Below are positions 1-7,921 of a stretch of DNA of 64,000 nt, one piece after another. The notes below the pieces were generated by a model that was given only the letters and a program-made list of their open reading frames with translations, did no database searches and was not told where the DNA came from. Location: assembly GCA_016721435.1 (NCBI GenBank), contig JADKIC010000001.1, positions 156,534-220,533 of the forward strand, in the 5' to 3' direction. This DNA comes from Bacteroidota bacterium. GTDB lineage: Bacteria > Bacteroidota > Bacteroidia > AKYH767-A > OLB10. The position numbers and the translations under genes were made by a program. The stretch's first letter is position 1. Each line of letters begins with the position of its first letter.

Positions 1-1213
1 CAAATTTTGTTGGAGGCAAAATGGTATGACGGGCACGGTCCTGCTTCATCTCCGCATTCAAGGTGTCGAAGAGTTCTTTCCGATGGAGCGTATTGCGCAT
101 ATCGATAAAGTCGATGACAATAATTCCGCCCATATCGCGCATGCGTAACTGACGTGCAATTTCCTTAGCTGCCATGAGATTCGTTTGGAAAGCATTGCTC
201 TCCTGTGAATCTCCACTGCCTTTGTTGCGGCCACCACTGTTCACATCAATCACGTGCATCGCCTCGGTATGCTCTATGATCAAATAGGAGCCACCAGCCA
301 TATTTACGGTCTTACCAAAAAGGGATTTTATTTGTTTGTCAATGCCGAAGTGTTCGAAAATTGGCATCTTGCCTTTGTACATCTTCACAATATCCACCTG
401 GTCGGGAGCAATACCTCTGATATAAGATTTTATCTCTTCTGCTACACGAACATCATTGACATGTATCGCATTGAAGTTTGGACTGAGAAGGTCGCGGAGG
501 ATGGTGGAGGCACGGTCAATTTCACCGAGTAGCTTTGACGGAGGTGTTGATGTTTTCAGCTGCTCATGCAGTGACATCCATTTGGAAGCCAGATCCTGAA
601 CATCCCTGTCAAGGTCTGCCACCTTCTTCCCTTCAGCAACCGTGCGTACTATGATGCCAAAGTTGCGTGGCTTGATGCTCGTTGCAAGGCGCTTGAGGCG
701 TAACCTTTCGGCGGAACTTTTAATTTTTTGGGAAACAGAAACCACATCCGAAAAGGGTACAAGTACTACATATCGTCCTGCAAAAGATACTTCAGAAGTA
801 ATGCGAGGACCTTTGCTGGAGATGGGCTCTTTCGCGATCTGAACGATAATATTCATGTTCGGATTAAGGATTTGATTGACCTTACCCGCCTTGTGAATAT
901 CCGGTTCGATTTCAAAATTATTCAGCAGCGCTTCAGCCTGGCTTCCGCTCTGCGTATGTTTCATGAATTTAATAAGGGATTGCACTTGCGAGCCCAAATC
1001 GAGATAGTGCAAAAAGGCATCCTTCTCGTATCCAATATCTACAAAAGCAGCGTTTAAAGAAGGCATAATCTTCTTTACACGGCCCAGGTAGATATCTCCC
1101 ACAGAGAAGTTGTTTTCTTTCTTCTCTTTGTTTAACTCTACGAGCAGTTTGTTCTCAACGAGGGCAATGTTTACCTCGGAGGTAGACGAATCGATGATCA
1201 GTTCGCTGTTCAA
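1..1213 (-). CDS. rng: Ribonuclease E/G family protein (Rne/Rng), partial
   Basis: Endoribonuclease of the RNase E/G family, which cuts single-stranded AU-rich RNA and matures rRNA and mRNA in the cytoplasm. About 404 N-terminal residues are visible; the C-terminus lies beyond base 1. An S1-like RNA-binding region comes first (motifs FSVGDIYLGRVKKIMPSLNA and AAFVDIGYEKDAFLHY), followed by the catalytic segment with the two metal-binding aspartates in HVIDVNSGGRN and IIVIDFIDMRN. The frame has no ATG upstream before a stop at 1255; the family start (xNSELIIDSS) fits a TTG codon at 1213-1211. It follows the conserved Bacteroidota order rng-hup-mutY-ssb. A strong hairpin at 1321-1356 separates it from the upstream small gene, so it probably has its own promoter. 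The family call is firm; G versus E cannot be settled without the C-terminus. Confidence 0.9.
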   Translation of the reverse strand, partial: MNSELIIDSSTSEVNIALVENKLLVELNKEKKENNFSVGDIYLGRVKKIMPSLNAAFVDIGYEKDAFLHYLDLGSQVQSLIKFMKHTQSGSQAEALLNNFEIEPDIHKAGKVNQILNPNMNIIVQIAKEPISSKGPRITSEVSFAGRYVVLVPFSDVVSVSQKIKSSAERLRLKRLATSIKPRNFGIIVRTVAEGKKVADLDRDVQDLASKWMSLHEQLKTSTPPSKLLGEIDRASTILRDLLSPNFNAIHVNDVRVAEEIKSYIRGIAPDQVDIVKMYKGKMPIFEHFGIDKQIKSLFGKTVNMAGGSYLIIEHTEAMHVIDVNSGGRNKGSGDSQESNAFQTNLMAAKEIARQLRMRDMGGIIVIDFIDMRNTLHRKELFDTLNAEMKQDRARHTILPPTKF

Positions 1214-1320
1214 TGCAGTATGCCTGTTGAAGCGTTGCTGAGAACTGAAATTCTAATAAAATTAAAAAAATTAAATTCCAGCAGCTAGCTTACCTTTTTT
1301 GAAAAAGCAATAGCAAATAT

Positions 1321-1356
1321 GACCTGCTGTACCTTCATTAAAAAGTACAGCAGGTC
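1321..1356 (-). terminator. 12-bp perfect hairpin between small ribosomal-type gene and rng
   Basis: GACCTGCTGTAC (1321-1332) pairs perfectly with GTACAGCAGGTC (1345-1356) around a 12-base loop. On the minus strand it follows the stop of the small gene at 1375 and precedes rng. T-rich sequence follows the stem on the minus strand, so an intrinsic terminator is likely. A second small hairpin, GCCC-GAAAA-GGGC (1362-1374), sits just upstream. Confidence 0.7.
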
Positions 1357-1374
1357 CTTCAGCCCGAAAAGGGC

Positions 1375-1470
1375 CTACCTGTTTTTCTTCTTATGACGAT
1401 TTTTCCTTAAACGCTTCTTACGTTTGTGAGTCGCCATTTTATGACGCTTACGTTTTTTTCCTGATGGCAT
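1375..1470 (-). CDS. 31-residue Arg/Lys-rich ribosomal-type protein (COX24/AURKAIP1 domain, DUF1713)
   Basis: A very short, extremely basic protein starting MPSGKKRKRHKMATHKRKKR and ending in RHKKKNR. Conserved proteins of this length and pattern in Bacteroidota are annotated as AURKAIP1/COX24-domain (DUF1713) proteins. The same fold family includes mitochondrial small-subunit protein mS38 and the mycobacterial small-subunit protein bS22, so a ribosome-bound role is likely. The frame is open from ATG at 1470 to TAG at 1375 and is followed 18 bases later by a perfect hairpin. Genes this short are commonly missed by gene finders. The family is recognised from composition and motif; the ribosomal role is inferred from homologues. 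Confidence 0.75.
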   Translation of the reverse strand: MPSGKKRKRHKMATHKRKKRLRKNRHKKKNR

Positions 1471-1507
1471 GATTAAATGTTTTTAGTATTCTAACTTATA
1501 GTATTTT

Positions 1508-2344
1508 TCAGGAAGGTTTTTTCTTTAACTCTTCCACTAATTTAATGACATCTGAAACATCATAATTTGCATTCTTTATGAATGTTTCATAGGAACTCAC
1601 AGCAGCAGCCGTGTCTCCTTTTTGCAATAACACCTGTCCAAGGAAGAAATGTATTTCATTTCGCTTTGGGTTTATCGCCAGCACTTTATTGAAACGCTCT
1701 ATCGCTTTTTCAAGTTGCCCTGATTTAACAGAGAGCATACCTAAATTGTATTGAGCCATTTCGTGATTGGGGTCGGCTGTTATTACTTCCCGTAATAACA
1801 AGATCCCTTTCATGGGTTCATTTGTTCCGTCGGCATAACAAGCGCCGAGATCGGTTTTGGCATTCAGATTCGCCGGGTTTATCTCCAATACCTTTTCATA
1901 ATTGGAGATGGCCTTCCCTACTAAAATGGATCTGACTACCGTGTCATTTGCCATTCTAAAGGAATCGAAGTAGCGATAAGCGGCATCCAGATAGGATTGC
2001 TCACTTTGTACGATTTCTGCTTTTCGCTCAAACCAAATGGCTGAGGCTGCAGGCACTCCGTTGCGATCCCATAAACGACCAATACCATCTAATAATACGG
2101 TATCCTTGCCGCCATTCTTTTTGAGAGATGCCTCAAAGAAATCCAAATTCTTTGTCTCATTGCTGTCCAGTGATGTTCTGGCAGATTTTAACAAATCGTC
2201 CGGCTGAAACTCACCCCTGCTTCCAACTTTCTCTTCTTTTACTTCCTTTCCCTGTTTATTAATTTGAGACGGAGCGAAATAAAGAGCAACGGAAAGCAGA
2301 ATGGTGCCTGAAATGAGAAGTACTCTCAGTTGTGCACCTTTCAT
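1508..2344 (-). CDS. Membrane-anchored tetratricopeptide repeat protein
   Basis: A 278-residue protein with one N-terminal hydrophobic segment (about residues 7-25), a charged linker, and at least three TPR units in the C-terminal half (for example AISNYEKVLEINPANLNAKT and AIERFNKVLAINPKRNEIHF). TPRs mediate protein-protein contacts; the anchor suggests it faces the periplasm or bears a long exported domain. It starts 6 bases after the likely true stop of HU, so it is probably co-transcribed with hup. No enzymatic domain is visible and the partner is unknown. Confidence 0.75.
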   Translation of the reverse strand: MKGAQLRVLLISGTILLSVALYFAPSQINKQGKEVKEEKVGSRGEFQPDDLLKSARTSLDSNETKNLDFFEASLKKNGGKDTVLLDGIGRLWDRNGVPAASAIWFERKAEIVQSEQSYLDAAYRYFDSFRMANDTVVRSILVGKAISNYEKVLEINPANLNAKTDLGACYADGTNEPMKGILLLREVITADPNHEMAQYNLGMLSVKSGQLEKAIERFNKVLAINPKRNEIHFFLGQVLLQKGDTAAAVSSYETFIKNANYDVSDVIKLVEELKKKPS

Positions 2345-2657
2345 TCAGGATTATTGAGCAGGTAAGGTTTTCTTGTTTGTGTGCATTCTTAACGCGCTCA
2401 GTGAAAGTCTTTGCAGGTTTGAATGCAGGAATGTAATGTTCCGGAATGATAATCGTTGCGTTCTTGGTAATGATACGTCCGGTTTTCTTAGCACGCTTTT
2501 TTACGATAAAGCTTCCGAAACCACGGAGATATACGTTTTCGTTATTGATCAGCGAGTTGCGAACAACTTTCATCATAGACTCAACGGTCTGCTGAACAGC
2601 TACCTTCTCGATCCCGGTTTTTGTAGAGATCTCATTTACTAATTCTGCTTTTGTCAT
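2259..2657 (-). CDS. hup: HU-family nucleoid DNA-binding protein (tail probably frameshifted)
   Basis: Histone-like HU/IHF protein that bends and compacts DNA. The N-terminal helix region (MTKAELVNEISTKTGIEKVA), the beta-arm region with GSF..KKRAKK and the C-terminal PAFKPAKTFTERVK are all diagnostic. Normal length is about 100 residues, but this frame runs 132 residues and overlaps the TPR gene by 86 bases. Removing one A near 2388 (AAGAATG to AAGATG) gives a 101-residue protein stopping at 2351, 6 bases before the TPR start, so the long tail is probably an indel artefact. The gene has a well-formed promoter at 2696-2725 and diverges from mutY. Confidence 0.9.
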   Translation of the reverse strand: MTKAELVNEISTKTGIEKVAVQQTVESMMKVVRNSLINNENVYLRGFGSFIVKKRAKKTGRIITKNATIIIPEHYIPAFKPAKTFTERVKNAHKQENLTCSIILNERCTTESTSHFRHHSAFRCSLFRSVSN

Positions 2658-2695
2658 CTTTTACTGGTTATTATAATTTTCCTTTTACGGGGCTG

Positions 2696-2725
2696 CAAAG
2701 ATATGCTTTCCCGCTGAAATACAAA
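2696..2725 (-). promoter_or_regulatory. hup promoter (TTTG-N18-TATCTTTG)
   Basis: On the minus strand TTTG (2725-2722), 18 bases, then TATCTTTG (2703-2696). This matches the Bacteroidota housekeeping consensus (-33 TTTG, -7 TAnnTTTG) with near-ideal spacing, about 39 bases before the hup ATG. Confidence 0.7.
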
Positions 2726-2737
2726 ATATTACTTGCT

Positions 2738-2745
2738 TATTTTTG
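2738..2745 (+). promoter_or_regulatory. mutY -7 element (TATTTTTG)
   Basis: TATTTTTG matches TAnnTTTG and ends 8 bases before the ATG at 2754. It decides the start: an upstream in-frame start at 2733 would lie inside the promoter. The transcript would be leaderless or nearly so. Confidence 0.55.
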
Positions 2746-2753
2746 TCCAAAAT

Positions 2754-3712
2754 ATGATGTTAGAACTGGAGTTTTCTAAGAATTTAAGGGATTGGTACCG
2801 AAATAATGGCCGGAAATTGCCCTGGCGCGAAACATCAGATCCATATAAAATCTGGCTTTCCGAAATTATTCTTCAGCAAACGCGTGTAGATCAAGGACTT
2901 CCGTACTACAATAATTTTGTCGAATCTTTTCCAACTATCGGGGACTTTGCAAATGCCCCTCTTGACAAAATTTTACGATTATGGCAAGGCCTCGGCTACT
3001 ATTCCCGGGCCCGAAACATGCATACGGCTGCTGTACAGGTCATGCAGCAATTTAATGGAAGTTTCCCGGCCGATTTTGAATCGTTGAAGAAACTGAAGGG
3101 TGTTGGGGAATATACTGCAGCCGCTATTGCCTCTTTCGCCTTCCACCTTCCGCATCCTGTCGTAGATGGGAATGTGTTCAGATTTTTGTCGCGTCTTTCA
3201 GGGTCAGCTGTTCCTATAGATTCCTCCCTTGGTAAAAAGGTTTTTGCAGAAATGGCCGGTGAACTCTTCGACCCGAAACATGCCGCATTTATATATAATG
3301 AAATCGATCGCCTGCCGGTGAAGGAGAAAAGTCAAAGGTGCGCACCCGTTATTTTCATTATTTTTTCTTCACGCTTGGGTCTGAGACTTATATTAACCAG
3401 CGAAAGGAGAAGGATATCTGGGAAGGACTTTATGAATTCCCACTTGTTGAATCCGATAAGGAAGATGTTGATATACAATATGTCCAGCTCCCTTTTGGAT
3501 TGTCCTTTGCAGGAAATGTTATCGTGGGAAGTCCTTCCCGCTTTCGACACTTACTATCGCACCAGGAACTTATAGTTCATTTCTGGAAAATAAAATTGAA
3601 TAATAAGCTACAGCCCCAGGGTGAGCTTCAACGCATCCCAATGCACCGTTTACAAGAATTCGCTTTTCCACAGTTGATTGTTAAATTTCTGCAAAATGAA
3701 GATCTTCTATGA
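2754..3712 (+). CDS. mutY: A/G-specific adenine DNA glycosylase MutY, lacking the Fe-S segment and frameshifted
   Basis: Base-excision glycosylase that removes adenine opposite 8-oxoguanine. Visible parts: substrate region with the catalytic Glu (WLSEIILQQTRV), helix-hairpin-helix (LKKLKGVGEYTAAAIASF), catalytic Asp (VVDGNVFRF), and a C-terminal NUDIX-like 8-oxoG reader (DIWEGLYEFPL, LLSHQELIVHFW). Two oddities. First, the stretch that normally carries the four cluster cysteines (about 35 residues) is missing in frame: FDPKHAAFIYNE runs straight into IDRLPVKEK. Second, an A-run near 3333 is one base short, shifting the frame before RTRYFHYF. The gene sits between divergent hup and ssb in the usual Bacteroidota order. 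Identity is certain; activity without the cluster loop is uncertain. Confidence 0.9.
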
Positions 3713-3742
3713 TTACCTCCTCTAGTTTGATTTCCCTGAAAA

Positions 3743-3772
3743 TTTGAAAAGTGAAGTCAATTACTAACTTTG
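3743..3772 (+). promoter_or_regulatory. ssb promoter (TTTG-N18-TAACTTTG)
   Basis: TTTG at 3743-3746, 18 bases, TAACTTTG at 3765-3772: a textbook Bacteroidota promoter about 50 bases before the ssb start. Confidence 0.7.
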
Positions 3773-3822
3773 ACCTTGATAATCTGAATTGCTGGATGCG
3801 TTAAACTCTAAACTACAAAACC

Positions 3823-4245
3823 ATGTCAGGCGTCAACAAAGTATTTCTCATTGGTAATCTGGGTAAGGATCCCGAGTACCGTCACATGGAAGGTGGAATT
3901 ATGGTTGCTAAATTTCCCCTTGCAACCACTGAATATTTTAAAAATAAGGATGGGCAGCGCCAGGATCAAACAGAATGGCATAATATTGTTTTGTGGCGAG
4001 GTCTTGCAGAAGCGGCAGAAAAACTCCAATTGAGAAAAGGTCATATGGTTTTTATAGAAGGGAAATTGAGGACGCGTAGCTGGGAGAAAGATGGCATCAA
4101 GCGTTATGCTACTGAAATTATTGCGGAGAATATGACCATGCTAACCAAAAGAGATGCTCAAAATGGCGGACATTCGGGTGATACTGCTGCTCATGATCCT
4201 ACCCCTCCTCCGCTGAACGATTTGGGCGGAGATTTACCATTCTAA
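3823..4245 (+). CDS. ssb: Single-stranded DNA-binding protein
   Basis: Binds single-stranded DNA in replication, repair and recombination. The 140-residue product has the OB-fold N-terminus (VNKVFLIGNLGKDPEYRHME), the WHNIVLWRGLAE strand and FIEGKLRTRSWEKDGIKRYA, followed by a low-complexity linker and the acidic hydrophobic tail GGDLPF. That tail is the docking tip that recruits partner proteins. Length and layout are normal. It has its own good promoter and lies downstream of mutY, as in other Bacteroidota. Confidence 0.95.
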   Translation: MSGVNKVFLIGNLGKDPEYRHMEGGIMVAKFPLATTEYFKNKDGQRQDQTEWHNIVLWRGLAEAAEKLQLRKGHMVFIEGKLRTRSWEKDGIKRYATEIIAENMTMLTKRDAQNGGHSGDTAAHDPTPPPLNDLGGDLPF

Positions 4246-4371
4246 TCAGTGTAAATCTATTCTTCTTACTTGACCTGCTCCGGTGTTGAATAGGTTTGAA
4301 TGTCTGTTAAAGTCAATCGAATTGTCTCGCCTTATTCGATCATTTAAAGCAATTAATTCCAAATAAAATTT

Positions 4372-4947
4372 ATGAAAACCGGCCTGCAGGTCATCATTAT
4401 AAGTTCGATGCTTTCACTGTTCTCTTGTGGAGAAGAAGTGACTACACCGAAGCCAAGAGGGTATTACAGAATTGAATTACCGGAAAGGAAATATTCCATG
4501 TTTGATCCGGCCGGTTGCACTTATAAATTTGAAATCGCTGATTATATTATCCCTGTTCCCGATACCAATCGTTTATCGGAATCCTGCTGGTGGTATCTGG
4601 TGATGCCAAAAATTAACGGTCAGATTTATCTTACTTATAAACCACTGCATGGTGACATTAACAAGTTTCTGGACGATACCCATACCCTTGTTTACAAACA
4701 TACTTCCCGGGCCAGTTCTATAGATGAACAAGTGATTTCCTTTAGACCGGGCGTGAGCGGTGTCCTCTATACCCTGGGCGGACAGGCGGCTTCTTCTACA
4801 CAGTTTTATGTCACCGATAGCGTTCATCATTTTCTGCGGGGTGCTGTTTATTTCAATGCGCCTCCCAATGCCGATTCGCTTGCACCTGTTCAAAGTTATG
4901 TTAGAGAAGATATTCTCCATATGCTAAAAACGTTAGAGTGGAAGTAA
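4372..4947 (+). CDS. gldD: Gliding motility lipoprotein GldD
   Basis: GldD is an inner-face lipoprotein needed for gliding and T9SS function in Bacteroidota; its biochemical role is not known. The 191-residue protein has a lipoprotein signal ending SMLSLFSC, then the family hallmark PKPRGYYRIELPE and the core CWWYLVMPKINGQIYLTYKP. Length is usual for the family. The location near mutY-ssb matches the conserved locus, but gldE, normally between ssb and gldD, is absent: only 126 bases separate the two genes. No promoter of consensus type is visible in that gap. Confidence 0.9.
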   Translation: MKTGLQVIIISSMLSLFSCGEEVTTPKPRGYYRIELPERKYSMFDPAGCTYKFEIADYIIPVPDTNRLSESCWWYLVMPKINGQIYLTYKPLHGDINKFLDDTHTLVYKHTSRASSIDEQVISFRPGVSGVLYTLGGQAASSTQFYVTDSVHHFLRGAVYFNAPPNADSLAPVQSYVREDILHMLKTLEWK

Positions 4948-5260
4948 GGCAGGTTTAAAGTTCAATGTTCAAAGTTTAAGGTTTGTCCTTGCCTGAGTGT
5001 TGAAGATGTTGTTCAAAGTCTCCTTATCTGCGTAGAGTCTTTACTATACTACAGCCAATACCAGGTAACGAAGTGTAGTGTCATTCTACGAGATTACCTT
5101 ACTCATACCTGAGACCTCACCGCACTCCCGATGTACAATCTTCTTGAATTCTACCAATAGCGTCTATGCGAAATGGCAGGTAGCCGGTAGCCCGAAGCCG
5201 GTAGTTTTTAGTTTAGTAAGAAATTGTTTTTAACAATTAAATTAGCAGGAGAAATTGAAA
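4948..5260. repeat. Gene-free interval with two short dispersed repeats
   Basis: No coding frame is convincing here. Near 4955-4985 there are degenerate GTTCAAAGTTTAAGGTTT-type heptamer repeats. At 5178-5205 there is a GC-rich block (GTAGCCGGTAGCCCGAAGCC) whose reverse complement resembles the tandem block at 41259-41341. The interval separates gldD from the convergent hydrolase gene. Confidence 0.5.
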
Positions 5261-6025
5261 TCATTTTAGAAAATGCAATACTTCTTCCAGCAATAATTGC
5301 GGTTGTTCCGCGTGCACCCAGTGGCCGGCATTCGGAATATTTACGAGTTCAGCATTTGGATACCATTGTAAAATTTCATTCATCCGGAAGGGATCAATAT
5401 ATCCCGATTTTTCTCCTTTAATAAATAAAACAGGAGTGGAGATCTGTTCACGCGGCCAGGTGGGTTCGCCTACTTCTTCAATCTGTTGATTGATGATGTT
5501 TAGGTTAAACCGCCAGGCAAAATGATCATCGCCCTTTCGGTATAGATTTTTGAGCAAAAATTGTTTAATACCCGAATCATGAATAGCGTCATCAAGTACA
5601 GTTTCCGCCTCTTTTCGGGAGTGGATATGTAGGATGTCAACAGCAAGCAATGCGTCGAGTATTTCCCGGTGATGAATTGGATATTGCCAGGGTGCAATAT
5701 CAACTACAATTGCTTTTTGTATCAATCCGGGATTTTCATTTAGCAGTTGCAGGCCTGCTTTCCCTCCCATACTATGTCCTAATATTACAGGGGAATGCAA
5801 TTGATTCTCCTCAATGAGTCCGGCAATATCCTGCGCCATAAGGGGGTAGGAATGAAAATTGTCGTGAGGTGAATGCCCGTGGTTGCGCAAATCAGGTAAA
5901 AAAACTTTAAAGCCATTGTCAGCGAGGTTTCGCGCAAAACTCTGCCAGTTATCACTCATGCCAAAAAGGCCGTGTAAAATTAATATAGGTACACCTTCTC
6001 CAAGAATCCGGTAATGTAGTTTCAT
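5261..6025 (-). CDS. Alpha/beta-fold hydrolase, YbfF-like esterase
   Basis: A 254-residue cytosolic alpha/beta hydrolase. The oxyanion motif LHGLFGMSDNW, the nucleophile elbow GHSMGGKAG (Ser), the late acid in GEKSGYIDPF and the catalytic His in PNAGHWVHAEQP are all present. Layout and length match the YbfF/ABHD11-type acyl esterases. There is no signal peptide. The natural substrate cannot be told from sequence. It is divergent from the following acetyltransferase with 41 bases between the starts. Confidence 0.85.
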   Translation of the reverse strand: MKLHYRILGEGVPILILHGLFGMSDNWQSFARNLADNGFKVFLPDLRNHGHSPHDNFHSYPLMAQDIAGLIEENQLHSPVILGHSMGGKAGLQLLNENPGLIQKAIVVDIAPWQYPIHHREILDALLAVDILHIHSRKEAETVLDDAIHDSGIKQFLLKNLYRKGDDHFAWRFNLNIINQQIEEVGEPTWPREQISTPVLFIKGEKSGYIDPFRMNEILQWYPNAELVNIPNAGHWVHAEQPQLLLEEVLHFLK

Positions 6026-6053
6026 TTTTTTAAGAAGGGACTTCAGAATGATT

Positions 6054-6061
6054 TACTTTTG
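6054..6061 (+). promoter_or_regulatory. -7 element TACTTTTG of the acetyltransferase gene
   Basis: TACTTTTG fits TAnnTTTG and ends 5 bases before the ATG at 6067, predicting a leaderless transcript. No clear -33 TTTG is seen. Confidence 0.5.
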
Positions 6062-6066
6062 CCCCC

Positions 6067-6537
6067 ATGAATATTGTTGTCCGCAAAGGTACAAAAGATG
6101 ATATGCCTGCCGTGCATGCTTTGATCTGTGAATTAGCATTATTTGAAAAGGCTCCGCAAGAAGTGACCAATACTATTGAAGATATGCTTGTTGATGGCTT
6201 TGGACCTCATCCCGTTTTCTTTTGTCTGGTTGCCGAAGAGAATGGCGTTGTCTATGGAACTGCTGTTTACCACCTGAAGTACAGTACCTGGAAAGGGAAG
6301 GGCGTTTACCTGGATGACATAGTGGTAACAGAAAAGATGCGTGGTAAAGGAATTGGTAAACTTCTTTTTGCTGAAGTGATCAGAGATGCAAAACGGTTGC
6401 AGGCGAAACAACTGCATTGGCAAGTGCTGGACTGGAACGAACCCGCTATCCGTTTCTATGAAAAGTATAAAGCAAAATTTGATGCTGAATGGATTAATTG
6501 TAAACTTGATCAATCGCAAGTAGAAAATTGGCTGTAG
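6067..6537 (+). CDS. GNAT family N-acetyltransferase, diamine-acetyltransferase-like
   Basis: A 156-residue single-domain acetyltransferase. Strand beta-4 and the acetyl-CoA pyrophosphate loop are clear (VYLDDIVVTEKMRGKGIGKL), as is the late motif HWQVLDWNEPAIRFYEKYKA. The pattern E.APQ.V, YHLKYSTWKGKGVYLDD and the C-terminal layout resemble the spermidine/diamine N1-acetyltransferase branch, so small amines are possible substrates. This is a family-level inference; no partner gene is nearby. Confidence 0.85.
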   Translation: MNIVVRKGTKDDMPAVHALICELALFEKAPQEVTNTIEDMLVDGFGPHPVFFCLVAEENGVVYGTAVYHLKYSTWKGKGVYLDDIVVTEKMRGKGIGKLLFAEVIRDAKRLQAKQLHWQVLDWNEPAIRFYEKYKAKFDAEWINCKLDQSQVENWL

Positions 6538-6621
6538 AATTACAGGACATATATAATTGAATGACCGGTTGAACGTTTTAAATTCTTGACCAAAAAATAA
6601 TAACACGAATAAAATTATTCA

Positions 6622-7902
6622 ATGAAAATCTTCAAGTTTGGCGGTGCTTCGGTAAAGGATGTAGAATCAGTTAAAAATGTTTCTGCAATTTTAAAGTTGT
6701 TTCCGGGTGAACCGCTTGTGGTAGTGGTTTCTGCCATGGCCAAGACAACAAATGCACTCGAGAAAGTCGTGAAAGCCTATTGTTCAGGGTCAGATGAATC
6801 GGCAGCTCTATTAAATGAAGTCAAAAGTTTTCATGCACAATTATTGGAGCAGTTGTTTCCGGATGCTAACGCTGAAGTATATACGAAAGTCAATAATTAT
6901 TTCGTAGAAATTGAATGGGTTCTGGAAGAAGAGCCACGTGAATATGATTTTGTATATGATCAGATCGTTTCCTTTGGAGAATTGATTTCAACTACTATCA
7001 TCAGCTATTTTCTCGATGGACTGGGAATTGCCAACAGGTGGGTCGATATCCGCGACTGTTTACTGACGGATAATACGTACCGCGAAGGTAAAGTGAATTG
7101 GGAGGAGAGTGCAAAGCGGGTGAAAGCGATCATTCCTGATTTGATCAATGAAAGAAATCCAATCGTCATTACGCAAGGTTTTATTGGTGCTACATCTGAA
7201 AATTATACCACTACGCTTGGTCGTGAAGGATCAGATTATACTGCAGCAATTTTAGCACATATACTTGAAGCGGAATCCGTGACGATTTGGAAGGATGTAC
7301 CCGGTGTATTAAATGCGGATCCTAAATTTTTTAATGATGCGCAGAAACTGGAACAACTGAGCTATCATGATGCTATTGAATTGGCGTATTATGGTGCTTC
7401 AGTGATTCATCCAAAAACAATAAAGCCGCTGGAGAACAAGAATATCCCTTTGTATGTAAAATCTTTTCTGCAGCCTCAGGCAAAAGGTACGGTTATCGGC
7501 AAGGACCTTCAAACCAAGCCGCAGGTGCCGTCTTTTATTTTTAAATCAGATCAGGTGCTTATTTCTATAGCTGCCAAGGATTTTTCTTTTATCGCGGAAG
7601 AGAATTTAAGTTCTATTTTTTCCTGTTTCGCTGATTTGGGTGTAAAAATGAACCTCATGCAAAACTCTGCTATCTCTTTTTCTGTTTGTATAGATGATGA
7701 TGCATTTAAAACCCCAAAGTTGATTGAGTTGTTGAAAAAGGATTATTGGGTCCGGTACAATGCAGGACTCCAACTTTATACCATTCGCTATTATTATCCT
7801 TCTACCATTGAGACTTTGAGCCAGGGAAGAGATATATTACTCGAACAGAGAAGCAGAACCACTGCTCAAATTGTTATGAAAGAAGCGGAGAAGCCCGCAT
7901 AA
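6622..7902 (+). CDS. lysC: Aspartate kinase (monofunctional)
   Basis: Catalyses ATP-dependent phosphorylation of L-aspartate, the first step to lysine, threonine and methionine. The 426-residue protein starts with the kinase motif MKIFKFGGASVKDVESV, has the ATP/aspartate-binding segments TQGFIGA and TTLGREGSDYTAA, and VPGVLNADP, then a C-terminal ACT-type regulatory region (QVLISIAAKDFSFIAEENLS). No homoserine dehydrogenase domain follows. Spacing to the next gene (ctaA) is 19 bases, so co-transcription is possible though the functions are unrelated. Confidence 0.92.
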   Translation: MKIFKFGGASVKDVESVKNVSAILKLFPGEPLVVVVSAMAKTTNALEKVVKAYCSGSDESAALLNEVKSFHAQLLEQLFPDANAEVYTKVNNYFVEIEWVLEEEPREYDFVYDQIVSFGELISTTIISYFLDGLGIANRWVDIRDCLLTDNTYREGKVNWEESAKRVKAIIPDLINERNPIVITQGFIGATSENYTTTLGREGSDYTAAILAHILEAESVTIWKDVPGVLNADPKFFNDAQKLEQLSYHDAIELAYYGASVIHPKTIKPLENKNIPLYVKSFLQPQAKGTVIGKDLQTKPQVPSFIFKSDQVLISIAAKDFSFIAEENLSSIFSCFADLGVKMNLMQNSAISFSVCIDDDAFKTPKLIELLKKDYWVRYNAGLQLYTIRYYYPSTIETLSQGRDILLEQRSRTTAQIVMKEAEKPA

Positions 7903-7921
7903 AATCGCATAGAAAAACCGT

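Noticed and set aside
254..1057. Three plus-strand frames in the first kilobase
   Set aside because: They are antisense to the conserved RNase E/G coding frame on the minus strand.
2259..2350. Genuine 132-residue HU with a novel C-terminal tail
   Set aside because: The tail overlaps the TPR gene and a single extra A explains it; one-base repair gives a normal 101-residue HU.
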